Made by a program: the position numbers and the translations under genes
In this document: positions 12,801 to 25,009 of the stretch, in pieces
How positions within the stretch are numbered: position 1 is the stretch's first letter
How the letters are laid out: every line of letters begins with the position of its first letter
DNA from: Puffinus mauretanicus
Lineage: Eukaryota; Chordata; Aves; Procellariiformes; Procellariidae
DNA length: 64,000 bases
NCBI GenBank assembly: GCA_023333565.1
Contig: JAJKFH010003493.1
Location: 2,914,001 to 2,978,000, forward strand
Direction of reading: 5' to 3'
The notes under the pieces: model-generated
Told to the model about the DNA's origin: nothing
Database searches by the model: none
What the model saw: only the letters and a program-made list of their open reading frames with translations

Positions 12801-14894
12801 CATTTTTACTGCTGCCCCTTCACTCAGAATTTATAGAAGATGCAGCAATGATATAGGGCATTTCTTTTCATATATATACCTTAGAGTCAGCTTAACAGAC
12901 CTTTTGGTCTGCTGGAATGAATAGGTTGCAATTTAGTAAAGATGTCGATTAAGGTTCACAGTTCACTTAACATTCCTTAGCTGACCAGACCTTAAGTGCA
13001 AAACTTCAGAGTTTTCACTTTTACTCCCCAAAAGCTTAACAGAGAAGGTGAAAAACATGCTTGGTTTCTCTTTTCTTTTAAATAAAGCAACACCTTCAGG
13101 AGGAAAACTGTTCACAGGCTCAAAATATCAGCAAAGATCCAGGAACAACGAGGGAGACTTGCATTCAAACACTGACCTACTTCCTATTATAGCTTTCCTC
13201 ATAGCTGAAGAACACACAGTGCTTCTTTGGTAAAACTGAAATGCCGTGGCATATGCTTCTGCAGACAAATAAAATGCTGACAGGCAATGCAGTAAACTGA
13301 GCCACGCCACTTCTTCCTCCTGTGAAAGCCCTTTAAACATCGGTATTACGTTATTCACTGGGATAATGACTGAATACTTTATAAATGGGACAGAAAGTCA
13401 ATTATTCTACACATTCACCATCACAAGCAAGAGTGTAAGATCAATGTGCCTATAACCTATTTTATAAATACTTTAACAAAAAACAAACAAGAGAATTAAA
13501 TTCGTAGTTTCTTAACACTTTCCAGAGCTGGTAATGTATGTACTGTAACTCACAAAGGCTATTTATAGAGGCAAGCTTCTGCACAGCATTCTTAGAAAAT
13601 CGTTTTTATTAACCCTCAGATACCATGTTTGTTGAAGCCCTGAGGATGTGTTACAATTAATAATTGGTGTGAAATTTGAATTTCAACAGTGTTTTTTATT
13701 ACCCAGACATAAAATGCCAGTTGACACTTTGTGATTAAGATGAAACACTAAGTATTATTTGATTAAAATCAACAAAAGAGCAATAAAAGCTACTAGTCCT
13801 AAATACCCCAGTGTTAAACGCCACACGTCACTGGGATGTGCAGCAGGCATACTTGTTGAGAAACCTGCACAGCATAGCTGTGACTTGCAAACACGCAAAT
13901 TTAAAAGATCAGGATTTATTTTGAAGCAAAGTAGTACAGGTTTAATATTAAATACCTTTTTCTTCAGCAGTTTGGAGATTAACACAATTGCTAGCATTCA
14001 TTGCCTCAATTTTCATTTGCAAAAATAATATGTTTGGGTTTGTTTGTAAAGCAGAGCGCACCTTAATTGTGCTATGAAAAATAACACAAATTCTACAGAG
14101 ATCCATTTATTGGTTTATCCTAATTATTACAGTAAAACGTGTTTATTGTTTTGTTGCCTATATACAACACATTAAATCTACTTACAGTTGCTAAATTTAG
14201 GATTATCCCTAAATGGGTATATTAAGCCTGAAAATGAAATGATTCTAGAATATGCTACCAAATCTCTTTAAATAACTGAAATGTATATTCATTAAGTATT
14301 ATGCTGTTCCAATGGATAACTCCTCTATTTTAAAGAAATTAATTAATAAAATATATGAATAATGTTTAGGGGTGCAACTATTAAATCTAATTAAAGAGAC
14401 TTTACCAACAGTTTATTTCTGTAAATTCACACCAGTCTTTTAAAGTTAGACAGAGCATAGTTAAACGTATTTAGTAAAGAAACATGCAGAGGGAGGTTTT
14501 TTGTTAGCTTTCTAAAACTATTCTGGCTAAATGTTTTTACCATATACTTAAATTTCACTGGAAATGCTTTTAAGCAATTTCCTCTCAATGCATTGTCTAA
14601 AACTACAGTATAATACAGTAAAAATACTATCTAAATAATATGGAATATTTAGGAAATTTCGTTGAATATTTAACAGTTCATAAAAATCTGCAATAGCATT
14701 TTCTGCTGTACCTTGCTAAACCTGCACTTAGTCTTGCATATTAAAAAACAAAAGGTAGCACTAAATTCTAATAAATGCCCTCAATAATTAAGGAAAGATG
14801 AACAAATGATTTTGAAAATAGTTTAAGTAATAAAAAAGACTAGAACAACACACATGCAAACAATGAATTAAAATACTATTCAAATTCTTGAATA

Positions 14895-14936
14895 TGAAAG
14901 ATATTCCAACAATTACTGAAAGATATTCCAACAATT
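14895..14936. repeat. 22-bp direct repeat, two copies in tandem
   Basis: The unit beginning TGAAAGATATTCCAACAATT occurs at 14895 and again at 14917 with identical first 20 bases, giving a period of 22. It looks like a small slippage or fill-in duplication. No function is implied. Confidence 0.9.
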
Positions 14937-17562
14937 CTGGGCATAGTATATTTTCTCCAACATGAACACTCCTGTCTAATGGTGAGGCTACACACAAGTT
15001 TCTTTTGCAAAGGTTACCAGAAGCTATGGGAGTGGATTATTGATATGTTACCTTTCTCATACGGAAGCACAAGTAGAACCCAAGTATGAAAATCTGTCAC
15101 AAGAGCGTATGAAATCCCAGACTATATTAGTGATTCTATGCTCCCATACCAATAATTAAGAGTGAGAATTTGCAGAACCTACTGCTTGATCAGCACAGGT
15201 AATGAATTATAATTAGAGAAGTATACTTAAAAAGCATTGGTGACAATGACTAGGTAATTTGTAGTTATACTCTCAGAGCTTAATTAATAACTTGAACTTC
15301 AGCCATGTCTGCTTCAATATTCGCTAGCTGCAACCATTATATGGTAAGGTTTGGGAAAGAGGAGCAGGCAGTTTGCACCTGTAAAATCCAGCCCCCATTG
15401 AGACCATGCCGACACGTGCTGGAGCAAGTCCTATTTTGCACACTAGGGTATAGCCCAGAACAAATAGCCCTGGCTTAGCTGGCTACAAACATGCAAACTG
15501 AATCCCAAAATAGGCAGGCCTAAGTATATCATTATTGCATTCGTCGCAATATAGTGATATTTTGAAAACCTGCACCCAAACATATCTAGGTAAAAAGGAA
15601 GATAGAATCTGCTTTAGAAATTCAGTGTAGTTGTATAAATCAAAAGTTAATACAAGCAGATAATTCAGCCCTTTTTACATTCAGAAGCATTTAAGAAGGT
15701 GAAAATGTAATCTGTTCAGGAAATATTTACTTTAGTTTAGTTTTAAAAACACCCACAGGGAAACTGATGATAAAAAGCAAGAACAAGTTATAACTGAGTA
15801 GATGCAGATTTCATTAGAGAAACAGATTCACTATATGCAAATATTGTAGATGGTTGTAGATTGGTATTTAGGAAATGAGCCTTTTTAGGTTCTGCATTCC
15901 AAATGTTTTATGTATTTTTTTTCAACTAGGTAATGTATTCGCTGTGACAACTTAACATCTTATTGTTGCTTTATAACTAACAAATAACAACACTGTGTTT
16001 TGGGAACAAATACGCACAGGCACATGGTAGCATGATTCATGTGAGGACCAGAGAATAACTCAGAATCATTGGTATCTGTAACCATTCTGATGGCCCTCGT
16101 GGGTCTGGAAGGTACTCAGGAAAATTTAAAGTTGGAGGAGTCCATCAGCATCATGCTGTAAAAGAGCTAAAATTTCTGTAACAAAATCAGTCAGAGGCCA
16201 ATTCAAAGTGGAGTAATTCCAACCCAAAATGAGTAAGGAGTCAAGCTGCTGGTGATGCAACTTCTGATGGCCAGAAGAACTGAATTTATATGTCTGAATA
16301 CAAAAGATGTTTTCACACTATGTGTTTTCTTTTTATTTTAAACATGACAATATTATTTATTCAATTTTTAGTAATATGTTACTGGGACTTGACCCCAGTC
16401 TGAAATTAGGAAAGAAAAAAAGAAATCTATATCTATCAGTTCACTTTTAAAGGGTAGATATTGCTGATTCTACAACTACCATAGTCAATGTTATAATTAT
16501 TATAAATCTCAGTGGAATAGCCTGACCGTTGTTACTGTTTCAAAGGAAATTTAATAGCAGTAGTAGCCGTATAGAAAACCATGACTCCAGGAACAAAGAT
16601 AAACAATTCTTATTTTTTATACTTGGATTTTATTTTTATATACCTGGCTTGAAATATTGTAGCTATATTATAATCTTTAACACCCTGTCTCGTGAAAGTA
16701 CCTCTCTCTCTGAATTCTGACGACAGGAGATGAGACAGTGTCTAATAGAATCCAACACCACATCAGCTAAGAACTCCACTTTTACAGCTCCTTGCTTTTA
16801 TGGAGAAGTAGTGAGAGCTTTGTAAACAAGCTTTAAATGTTAAGCATCAGCATCCAAAAATAAATGCTCATCTATTCAGAAACAACAACCAAAAAAAGCT
16901 TTAAAAAGAAAAATCATTTAAGGGTTTATTTTTAAACAGTTATTTTTAAAGTGATCAGCCTTGACATCAGAACATTCTTCTGTCATCATAAGAAAAGGGA
17001 GTTTAATTCTGAGGGATCAAGCTGCTTGCTTTACTTTGAGTTCCATAATTCTTCCTTTCCAAACTTAACAAAAGCTACCAAAGTGTAACTGCTCAGCAGT
17101 AATTGACTTAAACATCTAGAGAAAATAACAATTAAAAAGGTACAAAGGGTTCCCCGCTGTACAAATACATTAAAGTAGGTAAATATGAATTCTGAATAAA
17201 TGAATTTTTAATACATTCACTCTTTGAAAAGAACTCTTTTATTCTGTATACACAAGTGTCACAAACTGTTTATGAAAACAACGGTTTTGAAAAGTAAATA
17301 AGACACTGGCAAAGAGTGTGTTGTGTCCCAGTTCTGTGGCTGATCTAATAGTTGATAATTCACTTCTGTACTTTGTGGTTTCACTCTTTTAGCTCAAGTA
17401 TTACAGTGGGTGGACTGAAGGGTCACCTTCAGGGAGACATTGTATTCCGATAACTTATTTCAATGTTCATAATATCCAAAGTGGAAATACTGATGGACAA
17501 TAGCATGTGATGACATATGTCAACCATGGGAGGGAAGTTTAATAAAGCAGGACATGCCATAA

Positions 17563-17725
17563 GGAAATCTGGCTTCAATTTCTGGCTCTGATACAGCTTT
17601 TCTTTATGTGACAAATCATTTCATCTGCCTAAATTGCTTTTCCCACAATTTAAATGGGATAATTTTGTTTACTTTTCCAGATACTGTGAGAATTGATTTA
17701 TTCATGTTTGGGAAAGCATTTCAAA
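17563..17725 (+). repeat. MIR-like ancient SINE relic, plus orientation
   Basis: The sequence follows the MIR consensus in order on the plus strand. It has 'tctggctctgat' (17581-17592), a worn 'tgtgacctTGGGCAAGTCAttTAAC' region seen as 'atgtgacaaatcatttcatctg' (17606-17627), then a 'tttaaatgggataatttt' piece (17650-17667, matching 'aaaatggggataata'), then 'actgtgagaattgattta' (17683-17700, matching 'ttgtgaggattaaatga'). Divergence is high. It lies in the opposite orientation to the relic at 2371-2570. Confidence 0.62.
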
Positions 17726-18076
17726 TTTGTAAAATGGGACCCTCTACTGGACCTTAGCATAAAGTTGACCTGTAGACTGGGAATACTTATCAACAGCAAG
17801 CGGTCAGGCTCAGATATGTTTACTGCAATTTGAAACCCCTTTCATGCAACTTCTGCTACAACTATTAACAGAAAATGTTTATTCTGGGCACACTGGCATT
17901 AGCAGTCTTAATTATATCAGTCTTATATGTGAACACACAAGAACAGTAACCAAATTAAATTTATTTCGCTGCAACAGGATTAAATTTATGGCACCTTTGT
18001 GGTCACTAGCACAAATATAACAGGTCTTTTTAACATCTGGAGAATTTCTCATTCTACCACCTATCCCTACTTCTTA
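17726..18076. other. AT-rich spacer
   Basis: Spacer between the MIR-like relic and the CR1 copy. Nothing recognised. Confidence 0.5.
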
Positions 18077-18500
18077 GGGTCTGGAGCACAAGTCTTATGA
18101 GGAGCGGCTGAGGGAACTGGGACTGTTTAGTCTGGAGAAGAGGAGGCTGAGGGGAGACCTCATCACGCTCTACAACTACCTGAAAGGAGGTTGTAGCGAG
18201 GTGGGGGTTGGTCTCTTCTCCCAAGTAACAAGCGATAGGACGAGAGGAAATGGCCTCAAGTTGCGCCAAGGGAGGTTTAGACTGGACATTAGGAGAAATT
18301 TCTTTACTGGAAGAGTGGTCAGGCCTTGGAACAGGCTGCCCAGGGAAGTGGTTGAGTCACCATCCCTGGAAGTATTTAAAAGACGTGTAGATGAGGCGCT
18401 TAGGGACATGGTGTAGTGGGCATGGTGGTGTTGGGTTGACGGTTGGACTCGATGATCTTAGAGGTCTTTTCCAACCTTGATGATTCTATGATTCTATGAT
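18077..18500 (+). mobile_element. CR1 LINE, 5'-truncated 3' end (plus)
   Basis: This is a relatively young CR1 copy (chicken repeat 1, non-LTR retrotransposon). The plus frame encodes the last part of ORF2 ([20 protein letters not shown] ... [10 protein letters not shown] ... [20 protein letters not shown] ... DEALRDMV), with a stop at about 18414-18416, followed by a short 3' UTR and the terminal ATTCTATG repeats ending at 18500. Everything upstream of the ORF2 C-terminus is missing, the usual 5' truncation of CR1 target-primed insertion. It is closely related to the minus-strand copy at 51129-52281 (same subfamily, with only scattered differences over the shared part). It cannot move on its own. 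Confidence 0.96.
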
Positions 18501-21500
18501 CCCCACAGTCCCAGACCTCCTTTTTTACCTGCTTGGTAAAGACTTAAGGCTCAGGTATAACTGCCCCAACATGTGGTACGCCCCGCAAAGGTCTGAGTAT
18601 AAGCTGTGAGTAGTAAAATGTAAAAATACACATAACATTTTAAAACTCTCCAGATCAAGGCTAACGAGATTAAGGAAAAATTATATAAAGATATATTTGT
18701 GGCACATTGTGGAAACAGAACCTGAGAACTCTCCTGAATCATTCTCAGAAAAAACTGTCTCAGGAAATTCACTGGGGAATGAGTAGACCACGAAGGTTCC
18801 CTACATGCATATCCCACCAACCAAAAGGAAGATGGATTTGCTCATTAAATCATAAATAAGTTATCAGTAACTGAGCTCTCAAGAAAACACAAATTAAAAT
18901 GATGACCTTTGAAACTCTGAATATACCTAGTTTAACAGCTGCTAAAGAGTAGGAAACATACAAAGAGGCTTACTGTCAAGCAGGCAAAATTACAGAATCT
19001 AATAGTGTGAATGGGCGAACCCATTCTCCTGATATCACAGTTACGTGCTGCTAAAAGAGACAGTTTAATCCTAGATTAATTTTTATTCCAAATAATTGGA
19101 AGAAAGCTCTTGATCACAGTCTCACATTCCTGGTAAGAATCCAGATGGTCTCAGGTAAAGTATTTATCATTCACACGGCACTTCCGCTATCTATTTAGAA
19201 GAAAGCATGACTATTTTAATCAACTGAGATTGTATTTCTATACCACCAGTATTACATTCACTTAGCTTAGAAGCCGAAACTAATATAAGTTGGTATGATT
19301 TAAGAAGGAACCATATGTTCTCCTTGTAAGTATTTATAATTACAATCTTTAAAGAAAACAACTAATTTTGAAAACAAACAAACTTGTATCCCAACCGAAA
19401 TTTCAAATTCTTTTTTTCTCTCCAATCACTTTAGAAAAAGTGAGATTAATTCAAATCAGTTTACTCATATTTCATTATCTTGAAAGACCTTGCTTTTGCC
19501 ACTGGTTAACAGCACATACGTGGACTGATCAACTTGTGTTCCCTATTTGTTTATCTGTCTAAATCCACAAACGAAGACTAAGGAAAAGAAATAGCCACAG
19601 TTCCAGTGTGCATGAGTTTTAGCCAGTTTGCCAGGAAATATGGGTTCAAAACTGTTGCTGCTATTTCCTATTCTCCCTAAAATAGTAAATGGCAAGAAGC
19701 GTCAAAAGAACAAAGTGCTCACTGAAAAAAGGCCAGCTCTGGTGCAAATCCAATGCCGTTAAATTATGGAGTGGCAGTAATGAAGTACAGATTGTCACCT
19801 GCTGCTGTTTTATTCTCAAAAACTGAAAACAGCAATTAATTAATTCTAAATTAGAAACGGATGTTCCAGTCACTGAAGGGTTGCAAATATACACACCACA
19901 GAAAAGGCAAAGCAGAAACATCAGCACAGGATGGCATCCTGCAAGTTGCTGCTGCTGTAGGGAAACAATGGTGTTTCTTCAGAAGGAAACAATGGCCATG
20001 AGCAGCAGAGGTGTCACAAGATGTGCACTAACAGATGCTAGTGTAACTGCTGATCAGGACTGAACAACGAAAAAATAATCAATCCTTTCTACAAACTTCA
20101 GAAGAGAGGGAGATACAGAATGCTCAGCAGCTCAGTTTGCCTGAAAAGGTCTAGACCATTGAGCCCCAACAGAGACCATGACGATGGATGTACCTATTTA
20201 TATTTTTTGTCTACAATGAAGACCTACAAATCCAACACCCGAGCATTCCCTATGCTGCTCTTTGGTTTGTTTGGTTAAAAAATATTTTGAATTCTGTGTT
20301 ATACTAATGGTGATTTTTAATTAGCATTTTATTTTATGCCTGAGTCGGGGTACTGTACCTGTAAGGTATTGCTGGTCAAAACCCAGTATCCTGGTGGCAC
20401 AAGGTCCTTCAGAATTCTGACAACTAAGGAGGCAGACCTCTGTGAGATGTCCTGCTCTGAAATATCACTAAATAATTCTAACACTCCCAAAATGAAAAGA
20501 CAATTTCACATCAAACAATCCTCAAAATATTATTTTTTAATGTCTCTATATGATTATCTTATCCAGGTAAGAGCACTAAAATTCTCAAGAAAAGAAGAAA
20601 TCTTTGGCTGTGTATTTATTATGCTTACAAAATGTGATGAGACAACCTTTATCCAAAGGATGATGTTGGACATCCTTCACTGTGCTGTGAAGCAGCAGCA
20701 GTAGAGTAGTTCGCCTTATACCTTGAATTTAACCTGCGTACGCTCATCCCATAGGGAAATACACCTAAGGGATCCATATAACAATTGAAGTGGGCCAAGG
20801 CCTGATCATCAAAGCTGGGAGAAGATTCAGTTTAAGGAGCACAGTCTCATTCACTCTCTGTTCTCCCTTTCCATTATGATTTCTGTGGCTTTTGTCTACC
20901 ATCAGTCCAAGTTATTGCCAGGGAATAATAAGAAAAAGAAAGACCTAAAAATCCTACAGCTGATGTTCTCCTGCCTTGGATTCTGAACAGAGCAAGAGAT
21001 TCTCATTTTAATTCAGTGAAGCAGAATTCATATAAAACTTCAAACACTGAGTTTAGAGTTATTTGACCACATCAAATACTTAATCTGCACCTAACAGAAA
21101 AAGTCCAAAGCACAGTCTTGGTCATACAAAGAAAATGGAGTTATTTAGAGAAAGTACTAGAAGCCTGTTACATTCTGGAGAGTTTTTTTAGGATGTAGCA
21201 ATGCTGGGTAGCAGGGATTAACCTGCAGATTTTCCTCATTACATCACCTGCTTTTGGAAATTCTGTCATTTACAGAGCTCTGTCACCTAGTAAACCCCAC
21301 CACTGTAAGCTCAAAAGAAACCCTAGATGATTTAGATCATCTTAATTCTTCCTAAAAATTTCCAGATCCTTAGCAACTCATTAATGGATTTCAAGTTGTC
21401 CTCAGTTTTAAGGGCTGTGTATACTGGTGATTTATGTTTTGTAACACTGAAGAAAACTAAGATAAACGCACCATCATTTTGTTACTTTCCTTCCCTAGAG

Positions 21501-22087
21501 TATATCCATCCAAAAAAGACCATATTGACGGATTTTTCCTTGTTTCTTAATGCAAAATACTTCAACTGTTTTCTCTGAAAAAAATACCAATACACCAGCA
21601 GCCAAACTCTCATGCACAACCTAGATGCAACAAAACCTTATATAGGCAATATAGGGGACGAAAAAAATCAGGGAAATATTTCAGTTTTAAGCTTTTGTTG
21701 ATTACAACAGATGACAAAGTTCTGAATCAGTACAAAAATAGCAACCATGTCTTGGTTTGGTAGAACAACAAACTCCTAAACAATGATATGTTTTCCGAGT
21801 GATACCATCAGCTGAGAATCTGATGACTCAGAACACTGTCAATTTTGTTTGCCGACATTGTTAAGCTCAGTACCCTATGTCACAACTTCTGAGTAGTTTA
21901 TCTACAGCAAGCCCAAAGAATGCGAACTTTATTATTCAAAATCAGTAGCTATGCCTAAATATTTAGGAAGAAATGTCAAGTTTCAAGCACGCTGGAGTAT
22001 TTCTCATAACTTAAAATCAACCCTACAGCTGGAGGCAGTATAAATTCACTACCTAAAGTGGAATTACTTGCATGAAAGACGTCTTAC

Positions 22088-22313
22088 GTCATAGACAAGG
22101 CAGTGGGTCTGGGCTGACCCATCTGAGCAACTGCTGCCTTGTCCCGAACGCAGCTGCTCAACAGGCTCTGCTGGCCGCAGTGGAGCGACGAGGGGGAGCC
22201 CAGCTGCTCCGCTGCCTCGCAGAGCCCCGCGACTCCCGCTGGGTCCTGCGCCGCTGGCTTACAGCACGTGCTTCCCTGCAATGAGTTGTTTCCTACTTCA
22301 CCACATAGCCAGC
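22088..22313 (-). other. Candidate GC-rich coding exon (minus strand, speculative)
   Basis: On the minus strand a GGCCTTCTGCTAG acceptor is followed by an open frame of about 75 codons, ending at a GTAAGAC donor with two spare bases. The segment has several cysteines (including CWLCGE at the first junction if joined to 22942-22967) and much higher GC and CpG content than its surroundings, which is typical of coding exons or small CpG islands in AT-rich avian DNA. The other frames across the GC patch are also fairly open, so frame openness is weak evidence. Product unknown. Confidence 0.2.
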
Positions 22314-23172
22314 CTAGCAGAAGGCCAGTGCGGAATCTGGGAACCAAAAAAGCATTGCCCCTCCTCCTTCCCAGTCAGGCCGCAGAAGAAATTATTCTAC
22401 CTTAGGTCATCAGAAAGCTGTGGATAAAAAGCGAGATGCTTTCCTCCCACAGCACCCGGGGTTCTGCCCACTTCTGGGTTTCAGCAGTGCTGCCTCTGCA
22501 CTGCAGGTCTAGCTATCCTTGTTGGGCTCTTCGGTGTAACTCGCATTCCTTTTATATTTTGTGCAAAAAGTAAGACAAAACATGGCAGAGAAAGTATGTC
22601 AAAATACACTCTGTGGTCTCTTAACCGTTCGAAAAGAGGAGTATGTTCAACCCTCAGGCTGCAAACCATGAGCATCACTGTAATATATGCTTCACTGATA
22701 TATGTGATAACATTCTCCCTATGCATCACTTTTTATTGTAGCTGGGGAAGGGAAGAGGAGGAAGGTAAAGAAATCCATTTAAAAGAATTGCATATTTCTT
22801 TTAGCTGCTGATTTTCCTGACAGTTACTAATGAAATACTTCACGGTCCTGTTCTTTTTATGTAAAATATACTCCCAAATACAATCTCTTCCTTCTTCAGC
22901 CTTCTCATTTATTTTATACACATGGACAATTATACACTTACATCTTCCTGGTACCTCACCATTTTTTCTATCACACCAATTTATGGTGAAAAGCAAGGTT
23001 GTTGAGATAACACAGATGGGGAAGATGGACAGATGAATTGTATATCCACCCTTTCACACTTTCCTCCCTGCGCCCCCGCCCCCCCAATCTCCCTCTCCAT
23101 CTTCTAATCTTTGTTTCTCTTAAAAAATAAATGTCACACATTTTTCATTAAGTAGTATAGAAAGAAACTTAC

Positions 23173-23385
23173 CTTTCCACATCTGCTTGTCCCTCAGAAT
23201 ACTCTCCTCCACAAGGATAGACTGACAAATGACAAGTCTTACAAGTAAGGAATCTTCCTGCCCCTCTTACATATAGATTTGCATTCTGCCTTTCATCACC
23301 TCTAGCCTCCACCAGTGTCAAAAATGATTGATTGGCTGTTGAAATATTAATACTTTCATCTCCTTTCCCATTTTGGTCTTTTGAA
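23173..23385 (-). other. Candidate coding exon (minus strand, speculative)
   Basis: The minus strand is open for about 71 codons here, bounded by TTGTTTTACATCAG and a strong AAAG|GTAAGTTTC donor. The peptide contains GRFLTCKTCHLSVYPCGG, a CxxC pair plus a further cysteine that resembles a metal-binding knuckle. It ends with two spare bases. A 26-base segment at 22942-22967 (ATAG acceptor, GTAAGTGT donor) and the segment at 22088-22313 would follow with compatible phase. I cannot assign a family. Confidence 0.24.
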
Positions 23386-25009
23386 CTGATGTAAAACAAG
23401 ATCACAGCGCAATACTGCAGGTGACACATGACATAAGCTGCCACATCTCCTGATTTCCTACTTCTTTAATCAATCGTTCAAGAATGTCCTTAGGAAGAGC
23501 TTCTCCACCTGGACTCAAGAACTGAAGCTGCCCTTCAGGCTGGGAGGACACATTCTACAAGTCTTTTCCTAATTAATTCCCTTCACTCTCTGCACGTTAT
23601 CCCTGGATAAAGCCACCACCAAACAAACTCAACTACCACTTCTCAGAGACCACTCGGACATCTGCCATTATTTTAGATATCCTGCATTCTCTCGACCAAA
23701 TCAAAATATACCTCCATCTCTCTAAACATCTGCCTGTTTGTTATCTAGCCACCAGCCCTGTCTCCTTCCTTCATCTCTCCAAGTGCTATCCTCATCCTGC
23801 TATTATGCAAGCTGATAGTTGAGGCGATGTTTTTTATTTGGGTCTCCTTCCAGTTCTTTGTATTTGAATCATATCTAAATGCTTTCTTTGTCATTGCCGC
23901 ACGATTTATATTTTCCCACCCTTCACCAAGCATATTCCCATTTGGGATCTGATAATGTCACATTTCTTTATTGCACCTTCTATTTCTCTGGCCTTTTTCT
24001 TTCTCATTTCTTTAGCAAATATAGTTTTACCACATTCACAACTGCTCAGAGTGCACCTGCAAGGATCAGTTTCCTAAGCTCTTTGAATCACCATGTAACC
24101 CCCTTTATAAGTTCCTCCCACTAACACCTGCTTCTCCATCTTATTAAATACCAACTATTTGTCTTCACTTCATGCCCTATTTCCACTTGACCATTTCTCA
24201 TTTTTATCAGCTCTTATCTCCAACTGGCCAATATTACTTTCCTCCATCATTCACTTGTAAAATTCCCAAGTGCTGTTGTCTAGGGTGCTAGTTCATGCTC
24301 ACACTTACCTAGCACTGTGATAAAATAAATAATGTTAGTTCTATGGCATCCATTGAGGATTGCCATGCAGATGTAATAGAACAGATCTCAAACTAATTAA
24401 AAAAAAAAGTCAAATTGACTGTTCCTTGCCCATTTCCTGGCAAATATGTCCTACTCTTCTTTTTTAAATCTGGTATTCCAACCCGCTGCTGGCAATCATC
24501 ATTGATCATTTAAATCTTCGCATTTTCTTTTGCATCGTAGGCAGGTATGCTGTATTTGGTTAGGTGACAGCCTGTGCTAACCTGGTGACGGGTTCATTAA
24601 ATATTGCTCATTCACCCACCTCAATACTGGTTGCTTTTATTATGAAGCCTTTTCAACTGAAATAAAGACAAGCTATTTTCAGTTAAGAATTTGAAAGTCA
24701 CATTGTAAATGACAGAAAATATTTTAAAACACTTTTAAATCTTGTATATAATACCTTATAACCTTCTAGAGGGTTATGTTTACAATAAACTATTAATGTA
24801 TGTGTACTGAATTATTTTGAAATGTTTTTAAAGATTTTCATAGCATATTCTACTGCACTGCCTGCAGCAGTATCTCAAAATCCCTCCTTCTTTCACTCTT
24901 AACTTTCTTTCTCCATTATAATCCCCACTCAGACTTACATCTTTGCATAAGGAAATGGTTGCAATGATCTTTTCATTTGTTACCTCCAGTCTGGACTATT
25001 GCAATTCAC

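Larger units (their letters stand above)
3449..17562. other. Long AT-rich unique stretch, no recognised gene
   Basis: About 14 kb with no repeat family or protein that I can name. Minor features are a T-run followed by a GA dinucleotide run (5519-5549), a 17-base A run (9587-9603), an 11-base C run (10012-10022), a 14-base A run (10057-10070) and a 22-bp near-tandem repeat (14895-14936). Minus-strand exon-like segments at 3621-3716, 4358-4443, 5273-5312, 8952-9021, 9742-9808 and 11624-11716 are speculative. The 108-codon plus-strand frame at 7434-7760 resembles nothing known to me. Confidence 0.5.
18501..25009. other. Unique DNA, mostly AT-rich, with one GC-rich patch
   Basis: No named gene. 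There is a compact GC- and CpG-rich patch at about 22100-22290, and a C-rich run at 23070-23085. Minus-strand exon-like segments at 23173-23385, 22942-22967 and 22088-22313 are listed or discussed separately. A 122-codon plus-strand frame at 20336-20704 is open but unlike anything I know. From about 23450 to 24300 the plus strand is rich in pyrimidines (many CTTTCTC and TCCTC blocks). Confidence 0.5.

Noticed and set aside
15053..15094. 42-base minus-strand exon-like segment with hydrophobic peptide
   Set aside because: Borders are fair, but it cannot be linked in phase to neighbours on either side, and it is short enough to be chance.
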